Assembly: GCA_017458885.1 (NCBI GenBank)
Contig: JAFSZQ010000152.1
Location: 1 to 5,565 of the forward strand
Length of the DNA: 5,565 nt
Direction: 5' to 3'
Source: Oscillospiraceae bacterium
Lineage (GTDB): Bacteria > Bacillota > Clostridia > Oscillospirales > Oscillospiraceae
Every line of letters starts with the position of its first letter. Position 1 is the stretch's first letter. The notes under the pieces are model-generated. The model worked only from the letters and a program-made list of their open reading frames with translations, made no database searches and was not told where the DNA came from. Shown in pieces: positions 1 through 5,140 of the stretch. Position numbers and translations under genes: made by a program.

Positions 1-330
1 CACGCGCGCGAGCGTCACGCACGACAGCCCCAGCGGGTTCGGACGGAACGGCGAGCGCGTGGCGAACCCGCCCATGCGCGCGTTGCCGCCGAGCCTCGGC
101 GGGCGCACCGTGGGACGCCACTCCTCCCGCGCGGTCTCCGAGAACCGCCAGATGAGCCAGAGGCGGTCGAAGCCCTCGATGCCGCGCAGCGCGTCGGGGT
201 TTCGGTACTCCGGCTCGAACACGACGCGCGCCGTCAGCTCCGGCACCAGTCCGCTCTGCCGCGGGACGCCGAATTTGGTCTTGAAATCGCTCTCGATGCG
301 AGCGATGACCTTGAGCTCGTGCGTCTCCAT
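1..330 (-). CDS. trmO: tRNA (N6-threonylcarbamoyladenosine(37)-N6)-methyltransferase TrmO, N-terminal 110 residues (cut by window edge)
   Basis: TrmO (YaeB/TsaA/VirR family) uses S-adenosylmethionine to methylate t6A at position 37 of threonine tRNAs, giving m6t6A beside the anticodon; it acts in the cytosol. I translated the minus strand by hand from the ATG at 330. The first residues METHELKVIARIESDF lead into a TsaA-type beta-barrel domain. Recognisable family blocks are FGVPRQSGL (20-28), VVFEPEYRNPDALRGIEGFD (36-55) and GGFATRSPFRPNPLGLSCV (88-106), the last being the signature of the family. The C-terminus lies beyond position 1. The gene starts only 3 bases after the stop of the YitT-type gene and has no clear Shine-Dalgarno sequence, so it is probably translated by coupling in a two-gene operon. 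Nothing odd is seen in the visible part; the family call is firm. Confidence 0.9.
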   Translation of the reverse strand, partial: METHELKVIARIESDFKTKFGVPRQSGLVPELTARVVFEPEYRNPDALRGIEGFDRLWLIWRFSETAREEWRPTVRPPRLGGNARMGGFATRSPFRPNPLGLSCVTLARV

Positions 331-333
331 CGC

Positions 334-1215
334 TCACGATATCTTGCGGATGAAGTTGCCCTCGATGCGCACGCCCTCGTGGACGATAAAAAACGCATGG
401 GGGTCCATCTCCAGCACGATGCGGCGCAGATCCTCCTCCTCGAACTTGGACACGGCGACGCAGATGACGCGGATGGGCTTGCCGGTGTAGGCGCCCATGC
501 CCTCCCAATAGGTCACGCCGCGCCCCAGCCCCTGCATGATGTGGCGCGGGAGCTCGCTGTCCTCCTCGCGGGTGAAGATGAACACCTGCACGTTGATGCC
601 CTGCTGATGCGCGCGGTCGACCATGAACATCGAGAGGATGTTGTAAATGAGCGAGTAGAGCGCCGTGGGCAGGTCGAACAGCAGCGCGCAGAGCAGGTAC
701 AGCGCGGCATTGAAGCCCATGGAGAAGCGCCCGACGGTGAAGCGGCTGCCGCGCTTCGTCAGCCACAGCCCCAGGATGTCCAGCCCGCCGCTCGAGCAGC
801 CGCAGGTCAGCGTCAGCCCCAGCCCGAAGCCCGCGATGATGCCGCCCACCAGACAGCAGGCGAGGCGCTCGTCCAGAATGGGCACGGCGGGCGCGGTCAG
901 GATGCTGTAGAAGAACGACGAGCTGACCGTGCAGATCAGCGTGCGCGCGACAAACGTGCGCCCCAGCGCGCGCCACGCCAGCACGAGCAGCGGCACGTTC
1001 ATCAGAAGATACAGCACGCCGGCGACGTCCACCCCCGCCGGCAGCGCGAAGCTCCGCGCGAGCAGCGTGCGCAAAAGCTGGCAAAAGCCGAGGATGCCGC
1101 CGCTGTAAAGACCCATCGGCACGATGAAGTAGTTGACGCCGGCAGCGTTGATGAACGTGCCGAATATCCCGATCACGAGCCGCGTCCAGCGGTTCTGCAA
1201 CGCTTTGTGGATCAT
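334..1215 (-). CDS. YitT family (DUF161/DUF2179) multispanning membrane protein
   Basis: A 293-residue integral membrane protein of the YitT family, widespread in Bacillota; its transported substrate, if any, is not established. About five or six hydrophobic segments lie at roughly 11-31, 63-83, 91-108, 118-137 and 165-199, with a Gly/Ser-rich stretch CGCSSGGLDILG (138-149) typical of the family. A soluble C-terminal DUF2179 domain covers about 205-285, with GRGVTYWEGMGAYTGK (231-246), a VSKFEEEDLRRI segment (255-266) and DPHAFFIVHE (271-280). Length fits the family norm of about 280-300. The frame stays open upstream through the tRNA gene, but the ATG at 1215 is chosen because it gives MIHKALQNRW, the normal family N-terminus, and has AAGGAG (1224-1229) 8 bases upstream. 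The gene has its own promoter at 1250-1278 and is followed directly by trmO. Confidence 0.9.
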   Translation of the reverse strand: MIHKALQNRWTRLVIGIFGTFINAAGVNYFIVPMGLYSGGILGFCQLLRTLLARSFALPAGVDVAGVLYLLMNVPLLVLAWRALGRTFVARTLICTVSSSFFYSILTAPAVPILDERLACCLVGGIIAGFGLGLTLTCGCSSGGLDILGLWLTKRGSRFTVGRFSMGFNAALYLLCALLFDLPTALYSLIYNILSMFMVDRAHQQGINVQVFIFTREEDSELPRHIMQGLGRGVTYWEGMGAYTGKPIRVICVAVSKFEEEDLRRIVLEMDPHAFFIVHEGVRIEGNFIRKIS

Positions 1216-1223
1216 AACGAACG

Positions 1224-1229
1224 CTCCTT
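1224..1229 (-). promoter_or_regulatory. Shine-Dalgarno site of the YitT-type gene
   Basis: AAGGAG on the minus strand, 8 bases before the ATG at 1215. It decides the start, since the same frame is open for another 240 bases upstream through the tRNA gene. Confidence 0.8.
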
Positions 1230-1249
1230 GCCGCGAAAATAGCGTAATT

Positions 1250-1278
1250 ATTGTATCATGCCCGTCTGGGCTGGGCAA
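1250..1278 (-). promoter_or_regulatory. Sigma-A-type promoter of the YitT-trmO operon
   Basis: Minus strand -35 TTGCCC (1273-1278), exactly 17 bases, then -10 TACAAT (1250-1255) preceded by TGA, which makes an extended -10 (TGn). A start near 1243 would leave a leader of about 28 bases. It lies just downstream of the tRNA terminator, so the operon is transcribed separately from the tRNA. Confidence 0.7.
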
Positions 1279-1306
1279 TCCCCAATTTGCGGCGGAACCG
1301 TGTTGC

Positions 1307-1353
1307 TGCGCCAAAAAAAGAAGACGGCTTTGCCGTCTTCTTTTTTTGGCGCA
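1307..1353 (-). terminator. 22-bp perfect hairpin terminator of tRNA-Ser, overlapping the tRNA 3' end
   Basis: Arms 1307-1328 and 1332-1353 are perfectly complementary over 22 bp around a 3-base loop. On the minus strand the hairpin core GAAGACGGC/GCCGTCTTC is followed by seven T, a classical intrinsic terminator for the tRNA. The outer 7 bp include the tRNA's own 3' TGCGCCA and an inverted copy of it after the T run. The structure also carries a T run on the plus strand, but no plus-strand gene enters it. Confidence 0.85.
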
Positions 1354-1438
1354 GTGGGAGGGATTCGAACCCTCGGTGGGCTTTTGACCCACACACGATT
1401 TCCAGTCGTGCTCGTTATGACCGCTTCGATACCACTGC
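1347..1438 (-). tRNA. tRNA-Ser (anticodon GGA), CCA encoded
   Basis: This 92-base class II tRNA reads UCC and UCU serine codons. On the minus strand the acceptor GCAGTGG (1438-1432) pairs with CCACTGC (1357-1351). It is followed by discriminator G (1350), the usual seryl identity base, and an encoded CCA (1349-1347). The D stem is TCG/CGA. The anticodon stem is CACGA/TCGTG around the loop CTGGAAA, with anticodon GGA. The long variable arm is GTGGG/CCCAC with loop TCAAAAG. The T arm is GAGGG-TTCGAAT-CCCTC. All arms are complete, so the gene should be functional. It has its own promoter and terminator. Confidence 0.96.
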
Positions 1439-1463
1439 ATATCCGCTTGGAACAGCAACGGTC

Positions 1464-1492
1464 ATTATATGCGATGAAAAGCGGAAAGTCAA
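1464..1492 (-). promoter_or_regulatory. Strong promoter of tRNA-Ser
   Basis: Minus strand -35 TTGACT (1487-1492), a 17-base spacer and a consensus -10 TATAAT (1464-1469). Initiation near 1457 would give a 5' leader of about 19 bases, to be removed by RNase P at 1438. Confidence 0.85.
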
Positions 1493-1506
1493 GCACGAAT
1501 TTCGGG

Positions 1507-1531
1507 AAAAGAGGCGCGTTTGCGCCCCTTT
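1507..1531 (-). terminator. Intrinsic terminator of the small YtxH-like gene
   Basis: Minus strand AAAGGGGCGC (1531-1522) pairs with GCGCCTCTTT (1517-1508), 10 bp with one G-U, loop AAAC, and the 3' arm ends in TTTT. The stem begins inside the stop codon of the small gene, so the transcript ends right after the coding region and before the tRNA promoter. Confidence 0.75.
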
Positions 1532-1707
1532 CACCGCATCGTGTGCCAAAGCTCGTAGAGCGCGTTGTCCATCGCGGCGCCCGCGTGCTGCATCGCGCGC
1601 CCGACGCCCGTCCGCATGGTGTCGCGCTTCATCGCCGCGATGGCGCCGATCGTCGCGCCGGCGACCATGCCTGCGCCCATCCCGCGCAGAAATGCGTTGG
1701 TCTTCAT
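1531..1707 (-). CDS. Small YtxH-like membrane protein (58 aa)
   Basis: This 58-residue protein was found by translating the minus strand from the ATG at 1707. It starts MKTNAFLRGMGAGMVAGATI and runs on as GAIAAM, giving one Gly/Ala-rich hydrophobic segment at about 6-26. A basic, amphipathic tail of Met, Ala, Arg and His follows, ending ALYELWHTMR. A short Gly-zipper-like helix after a brief polar start, then a soluble tail, is the general form of YtxH-like envelope proteins of Bacillota, whose function is mostly unknown. AAGGAG (1719-1724) lies 11 bases upstream, and an in-frame TAG immediately before the ATG fixes the start. It diverges from the phosphatase gene across 125 bases and ends in its own terminator. 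The existence of the gene is well supported; the family name is tentative. Confidence 0.75.
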   Translation of the reverse strand: MKTNAFLRGMGAGMVAGATIGAIAAMKRDTMRTGVGRAMQHAGAAMDNALYELWHTMR

Positions 1708-1753
1708 CTACGTTCACACTCCTTTTTCCACAAGACGCAGTATGCCCGAAACA

Positions 1754-1772
1754 GCGCGGGAAAATCCCGCGC
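1754..1772. repeat. Perfect inverted repeat between divergent genes
   Basis: GCGCGGGA (1754-1761), AAA, TCCCGCGC (1765-1772): an 8-bp perfect dyad ending 5 bases before the -35 of the phosphatase promoter. No T run follows on either strand, so it looks more like an operator or a chance GC-rich hairpin than a terminator. Its function is unknown. Confidence 0.4.
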
Positions 1773-1777
1773 GGCGA

Positions 1778-1806
1778 TTGCCAAAATGCGGCATCTCCTT
1801 TATAAT
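1778..1806 (+). promoter_or_regulatory. Promoter of the phosphatase-GNAT gene
   Basis: -35 TTGCCA (1778-1783), a 17-base spacer, consensus -10 TATAAT (1801-1806). A start near 1813 would give a leader of about 20 bases containing the Shine-Dalgarno AAGGAG at 1822-1827, 5 bases before the ATG. Confidence 0.8.
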
Positions 1807-1832
1807 GTAAAAAAACGGGATAAGGAGAGCCT

Positions 1833-2822
1833 ATGACCACCATCTACCTCATCCGCCACGCCGAGGCGGAGGGCAACCTGTACCGCCGCTGCCACGGGCA
1901 CTATGACAGCACTGTCACCGACAACGGCTACCGCCAGATCGCGGCGCTCGCGCGGCGTTTTACGCGCACGCATTTTGACGCGGTCTACGCGAGCGACCTG
2001 ACGCGCACAAAAACCACCGCGCTCGCCATTGCGCGCGTGCATGACCTCCCGCTGCGGCTCGACCCGCGCCTGCGCGAGGTCGGCGTCGGCGCGTGGGAGG
2101 ACAGGACGTGGGCGTGGCTCGCGCGGTTCGACCGCGAGCGGCTCGTGGCGTTCAACACCGACGCGGCGCGCTGGCGCGTAGACGGCGCGGAGACGATGGC
2201 TGACGTGCGCGAGCGGATGCTCGCCGCGCTGCGCGATGTTGTCGCGGCGCACCCGAACGCGACGGTCGCCGCCGTGTCGCACGGCATGGCGCTGCGGCTG
2301 CTGGTCGGCACGCTGCAGGGGCTGACGCTCGCGGAGATCGACAGAACGGGACACGCGGAAAACACGGCGGTGACGAAGCTGGAGGCGGACGAGCGCGGCA
2401 TCCGCGTCGTCTGCCGCGACGACGCCTCGCACCTGCCGGACGCGCTGACGACGCTGCGCAAGCAGGCGTGGACGCGGAACGCGGGCGGCGTCGAGGCAGG
2501 CGTCTGGTTCGCGCCGGACGCGAGCGCCGCGGGGCGCTTCGACGTGATGCGCGAGGACGAGCGCGTCGGCGCGGTGGCGGTCAAGCCACTCGGCGGCGGC
2601 GTTGCGGAGATCACGGAGCTGTGGCTCGACGAGAGCGAGCGCGGCAAGGGCTATGGCGCCCGTCTGCTCGGGCAGGCGGTGTCCCGCGCCCGCGCGCTGG
2701 GCTGCGACACGCTGCGCTCCGTGCGCGGCGGGAAACCGTGGGAGCGGTATTTCGGGTACGACGAGGGGTATCGCATCGCGCGGTTCGACGCAGCGTGGGA
2801 GGCAACAAAAAATGACGGCTGA
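1833..2822 (+). CDS. Histidine phosphatase (phosphoglycerate mutase-like) fused to a C-terminal GNAT-like domain
   Basis: A 329-residue two-domain cytosolic protein. Residues 1-200 are a histidine phosphatase, which removes phosphate through a phospho-histidine intermediate. The catalytic set is complete: RHAE with R8 and nucleophile H9, R58 in YASDLTR, E82 in LREVGVGAWED as probable acid, and H150 in AAVSHGMALR. Residues about 215-320 look like a GNAT acyltransferase: a strand ending ITELWLDES (260-268), then ERGKGYGARLL (269-279) matching the acetyl-CoA pyrophosphate-binding R/Q-x-x-G-x-G/A loop, and GCDTLRSV with GYDEGYRIARFD near the end. Histidine phosphatases of this type are usually about 200 residues, so the second domain is a real extension. 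The ATG at 1833 has AAGGAG 5 bases upstream and starts MTTIYLIRHAE at the expected strand. The substrate is unknown; both a small-molecule phosphatase and a CobC-like role are possible. Confidence 0.85.
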   Translation: MTTIYLIRHAEAEGNLYRRCHGHYDSTVTDNGYRQIAALARRFTRTHFDAVYASDLTRTKTTALAIARVHDLPLRLDPRLREVGVGAWEDRTWAWLARFDRERLVAFNTDAARWRVDGAETMADVRERMLAALRDVVAAHPNATVAAVSHGMALRLLVGTLQGLTLAEIDRTGHAENTAVTKLEADERGIRVVCRDDASHLPDALTTLRKQAWTRNAGGVEAGVWFAPDASAAGRFDVMREDERVGAVAVKPLGGGVAEITELWLDESERGKGYGARLLGQAVSRARALGCDTLRSVRGGKPWERYFGYDEGYRIARFDAAWEATKNDG

Positions 2823-2836
2823 CGCCGTCATTTTTT
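2807..2836. terminator. Bidirectional terminator between convergent genes, overlapping the phosphatase stop codon
   Basis: A 13-base arm (2807-2819, six A then TGACGGC) pairs perfectly with 2824-2836 (GCCGTCA then six T), loop TGAC. The T run serves the plus-strand gene, and the A run reads as T on the minus strand for the COG0523 operon. The left arm encodes the last residues KNDG and the loop holds the TGA stop. The core GACGGC/GCCGTC is shared with the tRNA-Ser terminator. Confidence 0.85.
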
Positions 2837-2842
2837 TGCCGT

Positions 2843-3766
2843 TCAAAACCCCACGACCTCTTCCTTCGGCGGCGCGCAGGGCTTCACGTCCTCGACGTAC
2901 AGCACGGGGCCGTCGCCCTGATACGCCGCAAAGTACTCCTTTTTGCACACCGCCGTCAGCTCCAGCCAGTCGCGGTTCTTGTACCGCGCCAGCGCATCGC
3001 CCTTCGCGACCACGCCGAGGAACTGCGTGTCGTTCGCGCAGCAGACCATCGCGAAGCGCCCCGGGACGTAGGTGCCCGGGTACTTCTTCGAGTGGCACAT
3101 CAGCGCCTTGAGCCGCAGCCGCTTGCCGTCGTAGTGCTCGGGGTGATCCATCGCGTCCACATACCACACGCCGAAATCCTCGTCGGGGATCTCGATGGGG
3201 TCCTGCGTCACGTCGAACGGGCACTCGTCGCCCGTGAGGTAGTTCTCGCTCTCGCCGTTCTCGTACTCGATGTACATATCGGCGCGGCGGTTCACCATGC
3301 GCAGATTGCGCGCGCGCAGCGCGGCGGCGGCGTCCGGCGTCGCGCGGTTGAAGACCAGCATATCCGCGTTCTTGATCTTCTCCATCATGAGCTGCCCCAT
3401 GTTGCGCGCCATCACGTCGAAGCTCGGCGCGTAGACGAAGTTCATGATCTGATAGAGCACCCAGTTCGCGGGCAGCTCGTTGAACCGCTCGAACGCCCAC
3501 ATACCGTTGAACTCAATGAGGATCTGCCGCGGACGATGTTTTTTTTCGAGCGCGCGCAGCGCGTCCTTCGTGAAGCCGTCCTCGTCGTCGATCCGCTCCA
3601 CCGCCACGTTTTGCAGGGCGGCGGGGTCGTACTCCTCGTCGCCCTCCTCGCAGCAGAGAAGCAGCGTCTTGTCCTGTTTGGCGAAGCCGTCCTGCAGGAT
3701 GCCGTTGATGAAATTGGTCTTGCCGCCGTCCAGAAAGCCGGTGACGGCGTAAACGGGAATATCCAT
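2843..3766 (-). CDS. Degenerate G3E (COG0523/CobW-like) GTPase with a C-terminal domain resembling YcgQ/TIGR03943
   Basis: A 307-residue protein, second in a two-gene operon. The N-terminal part is a G3E P-loop domain: YAVTGFLDGGKTNFI (6-20) holds a Walker A with K16 and T17, and ILIEFNGMWAFERF (82-95) sits where the family has E-P-S-G. VFNRATP (138-144) replaces the NKxD guanine motif, and LRMVNRRADMYIEYENG (155-171) matches the family's NPxA region. The canonical CxCC between Walker A and E-P-S-G is absent, although C38 C39 occur. From about 188 it departs from CobW_C. IEIPDEDFGVWYVDAM (191-206), PEHYDGKRLRLKALM, then RFAMVCCANDTQFLG (237-251) and WLELTAV resemble the conserved C-terminal domain of YcgQ (TIGR03943, DUF1980), as I recall that family. 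TAA-GGC-ATG joins it to the upstream gene, with GGAG inside that gene's end serving as Shine-Dalgarno. It is probably a metal-handling partner protein. Confidence 0.82.
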   Translation of the reverse strand: MDIPVYAVTGFLDGGKTNFINGILQDGFAKQDKTLLLCCEEGDEEYDPAALQNVAVERIDDEDGFTKDALRALEKKHRPRQILIEFNGMWAFERFNELPANWVLYQIMNFVYAPSFDVMARNMGQLMMEKIKNADMLVFNRATPDAAAALRARNLRMVNRRADMYIEYENGESENYLTGDECPFDVTQDPIEIPDEDFGVWYVDAMDHPEHYDGKRLRLKALMCHSKKYPGTYVPGRFAMVCCANDTQFLGVVAKGDALARYKNRDWLELTAVCKKEYFAAYQGDGPVLYVEDVKPCAPPKEEVVGF

Positions 3767-3769
3767 GCC

Positions 3770-4834
3770 TTACACTCCAAACAACGCCTTCAGCCTGTCC
3801 TCGGCGAGCTCGCCGCCGATGACGCACAGCCGCCCCGTCACGTCCGCCGCGCCCTCGCGCACCTCGTGCTCCTCGGGGACGTAGTCAAAGTGCAGCCACT
3901 TGCCGTCGCCGCCGCTGACGATGCCCTTCGCGCGCACGATCTTGCCATAGCTGCCGTCGTCAAGCGCGGTCAGGATGCGCTCCAGCTCCGCCGCGGGGAA
4001 GCTCTTCGGCGTCTCCACGCCCCACGAGGCGAATATCTCGTCCGCGTCGTGCCCGTGGTGATGGTGGTGATGCTCGTGGTCGTGGTCGTGGTCATGATGA
4101 TGCTCATGCTCATGGTCATGGTCATGCTCGTGGTCGTGCTCATGATGATGGTGATGGCAGGCGCAGTCGGGGTCGTCGCACTCCTCCTCGTGCTCGTGCT
4201 CCATACGCTCGGCGAGCTCGTGGACGAACTCGGCGCTCGTGCGCTCCATGGCGGCGAGGATCTGCTTGCCATCGAGCTGCTCCCACGGGGTCGTGATGAC
4301 GGTCGCGGAGGCGTTGTGCTCGCGCAGGAGCGCCACGGCGGCGGCGATCTTCTCCTCGCTCAGCTTGCCCGTGCGCGAGAGGATGATGCAGCCCGCGTGC
4401 TCGACCTGATTGTTGAAGAACTCGCCGAAGTTCTTCATGTAAACGCGGCATTTGCTCGCGTCGGCGACGGTGATGAAGCTGTTCAGCGCCATGCCGCCGT
4501 CGTCCTTTGCCACGTCCTCCACGGCGCGGATGACATCGGAGAGCTTGCCGACGCCGCTCGGCTCGATGACGATGCGGTCGGGGGCGTACTTCGCGCGCAC
4601 GTCGCGCAGCGCCTCGCCGAAGTCGCCGACGAGCGAGCAGCAGATGCAGCCGGAGGACATCTCGCTGATCTGCACGCCGCTGCCCTGCAGGAAGCCGCCG
4701 TCGATGCTGATCTCGCCGAACTCGTTTTCGATGAGAACGATCTTTTCGCCGCTGTACGCCTCGGCGAGCAGTTTTTTGATGAGCGTGGTCTTGCCCGCGC
4801 CGAGGAAGCCGGAGATGATGTCGATCTTTGTCAT
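3770..4834 (-). CDS. COG0523/CobW family G3E GTPase, metallochaperone-type, with His-rich metal-binding linker
   Basis: A 354-residue cytosolic GTPase of the metallochaperone family (relatives: ZagA/YciC, YeiR, CobW), which bind metal and use GTP hydrolysis to deliver it. Motifs in order: Walker A SGFLGAGKTT (8-17), switch I-like IENEFGEISID (35-45), the metal motif GCICC (62-66; C63, C65, C66), IEPSGVG (90-96), and LSRTGKL (152-158) where other GTPases have NKxD. A strongly biased linker follows at 213-263. It opens with CDDPDCAC (C219, C224, C226) and continues with roughly 30 His alternating with Asp and Glu. A CobW_C domain covers about 272-352 (IVRAKGIV, WLHFDYVPEE, RLCVIGGEL). AAAGGA (4845-4850) lies 10 bases before the ATG, and the N-terminus MTKIDIISGF is standard. 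It is first in the operon, 3 bases from the next gene. The metal is probably zinc, but nickel, cobalt or iron is not excluded. Confidence 0.93.
   Translation of the reverse strand: MTKIDIISGFLGAGKTTLIKKLLAEAYSGEKIVLIENEFGEISIDGGFLQGSGVQISEMSSGCICCSLVGDFGEALRDVRAKYAPDRIVIEPSGVGKLSDVIRAVEDVAKDDGGMALNSFITVADASKCRVYMKNFGEFFNNQVEHAGCIILSRTGKLSEEKIAAAVALLREHNASATVITTPWEQLDGKQILAAMERTSAEFVHELAERMEHEHEEECDDPDCACHHHHHEHDHEHDHDHEHEHHHDHDHDHEHHHHHHGHDADEIFASWGVETPKSFPAAELERILTALDDGSYGKIVRAKGIVSGGDGKWLHFDYVPEEHEVREGAADVTGRLCVIGGELAEDRLKALFGV
4051..4194 (-). repeat. Low-complexity His/Asp/Glu codon tract inside the COG0523 gene
   Basis: A degenerate run of CAC/CAT, GAC and GAG codons encodes the metal-binding linker (about residues 214-261). 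Near-repeats of CATGACCATGAGCA type make it prone to slippage and assembly error, and read from the plus strand it mimics a Val/Met-rich peptide. Confidence 0.8.
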
Positions 4835-4858
4835 AGTTATCGCGTCCTTTCGCGGTCT

Positions 4859-4887
4859 ATTCTACCCCGCCCGCGCCGATTTTGCAA
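4859..4887 (-). promoter_or_regulatory. Promoter of the two-gene COG0523 operon
   Basis: Minus strand -35 TTGCAA (4882-4887), 17 bases, -10 TAGAAT (4859-4864). A start near 4852 leaves a short leader of about 17 bases. Its upstream edge faces the divergent promoter at 4926-4953. Confidence 0.7.
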
Positions 4888-4893
4888 GCGGTT

Positions 4894-4910
4894 CGCAAAT
4901 TTATTTTGCG
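4894..4910. promoter_or_regulatory. Candidate operator dyad between divergent promoters
   Basis: CGCAAA-TTTAT-TTTGCG is a 17-base interrupted palindrome 6 bases upstream of the COG0523 -35 box and 15 bases upstream of the plus-strand -35 box. A second, smaller dyad GCGA-AAA-TCGC lies at 4915-4925. COG0523 genes are often under Zur or another metal regulator, but this does not match the Bacillota Zur box I know, so only a generic operator is proposed. Confidence 0.35.
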
Positions 4911-4925
4911 GCGCGCGAAAATCGC

Positions 4926-4953
4926 TTGACAAACGTATGCGGCGGGGTATAAT
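4926..4953 (+). promoter_or_regulatory. Consensus promoter firing toward the small membrane-peptide gene (antisense)
   Basis: TTGACA (4926-4931), a 16-base spacer, TATAAT (4948-4953): both boxes match consensus exactly. Initiation would fall near 4960. No gene of normal size lies downstream on this strand; the next genes, and the peptide gene itself, are on the other strand. Confidence 0.75.
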
Positions 4954-5001
4954 GAGGATAGAGGAGCCCCGCCGTGAGGCGGTCAGCCCTTCTGCAGTGG
5001 C

Positions 5002-5043
5002 TAAAAAATAGCTAACCGCTCGGGTGCCGTCCGGGCGGTTAGC
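5002..5043 (-). terminator. Intrinsic terminator of the 31-aa peptide gene
   Basis: Minus strand GCTAACCGCCCGG (5043-5031) pairs with CCGAGCGGTTAGC (5023-5011), 13 bp with one G-U, loop ACGGCAC, followed by TATTTTTT. The stop codon TAA of the peptide lies inside the stem, so the mRNA ends almost at its stop. Confidence 0.82.
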
Positions 5044-5134
5044 GCGCTATTGGCGCTATGTAAGCCATGATCGCAAAGATCACGATGACACAGACCACGA
5101 AGCGCAGGACTTTCATCCGACGCCTATGCTCCAT
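5039..5134 (-). CDS. Small single-pass membrane peptide (31 aa), candidate type I toxin
   Basis: The product is 31 residues: a basic start MEHRRRMKVLR, one hydrophobic helix VVCVIVIFAIMAYIA (about 13-27), and a short end PIAR. A positively charged N-terminus, a single membrane span and about 30 residues is the form of type I toxins such as Fst, TisB or Ldr, and also of harmless small membrane proteins. I recognise no exact family. The ATG at 5134 is chosen because AAGGAG (5143-5148) lies 8 bases upstream; the in-frame ATG at 5140 is only 2 bases from it. The gene has its own promoter (5223-5251) and terminator (5002-5043). The Shine-Dalgarno sequence sits in a perfect hairpin, the start codon in another, and an opposing promoter would make antisense RNA. 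Its isolation as a one-gene unit with heavy RNA control supports the toxin idea, which remains an inference. Confidence 0.7.
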   Translation of the reverse strand: MEHRRRMKVLRFVVCVIVIFAIMAYIAPIAR

Positions 5135-5138
5135 AGGC
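5122..5138 (-). promoter_or_regulatory. Hairpin enclosing the start codon of the 31-aa peptide gene
   Basis: Minus strand GCCTATG-GAG-CATAGGC, a perfect 7-bp stem with a 3-base loop; the ATG (5134-5132) forms the top of its 5' arm. In the mRNA this would hide the start codon from the ribosome. Confidence 0.6.
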
Positions 5139-5140
5139 AT

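Noticed and set aside
319..1242. A 307-codon plus-strand frame opposite the YitT-type gene
   Set aside because: Its composition (Ala, Arg, Glu, His, Gln repeats) is that of complementary GC-rich code, while the minus strand gives a clear membrane protein.
1216..1458. Upstream extension of the YitT-type protein to a start at 1458
   Set aside because: The extra residues would be translated from the tRNA-Ser gene and its terminator; AAGGAG before the ATG at 1215 and the family N-terminus argue against it.
1833..2822. Alpha-ribazole phosphatase CobC, suggested by the nearby CobW-like genes
   Set aside because: The neighbours are metallochaperone-type rather than cobalamin genes, they are convergent and separately transcribed, and the GNAT extension does not fit CobC.
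1800..3500. A 566-codon open frame on the minus strand spanning the phosphatase gene and half of the second GTPase
   Set aside because: It is Arg/Ala/His-rich with no motifs, as expected of out-of-frame GC-rich sequence, and it crosses two genuine genes and a terminator.
4051..4194. Tandem repeat or CRISPR-like array
   Set aside because: The repetition is at codon level (His, Asp, Glu) inside an intact frame, with no spacers or constant repeat unit.
4888..4925. A Zur box controlling the COG0523 operon
   Set aside because: The expected TCGTAATnATTACGA-like palindrome is not present; only an unrelated dyad is seen.
3092..5011. A 639-codon open frame on the plus strand opposite the two GTPase genes
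   Set aside because: It is the complement of two well-recognised proteins; its Val/Met-rich middle is just the His/Asp codon tract read backwards, and it has no ribosome site or family resemblance.
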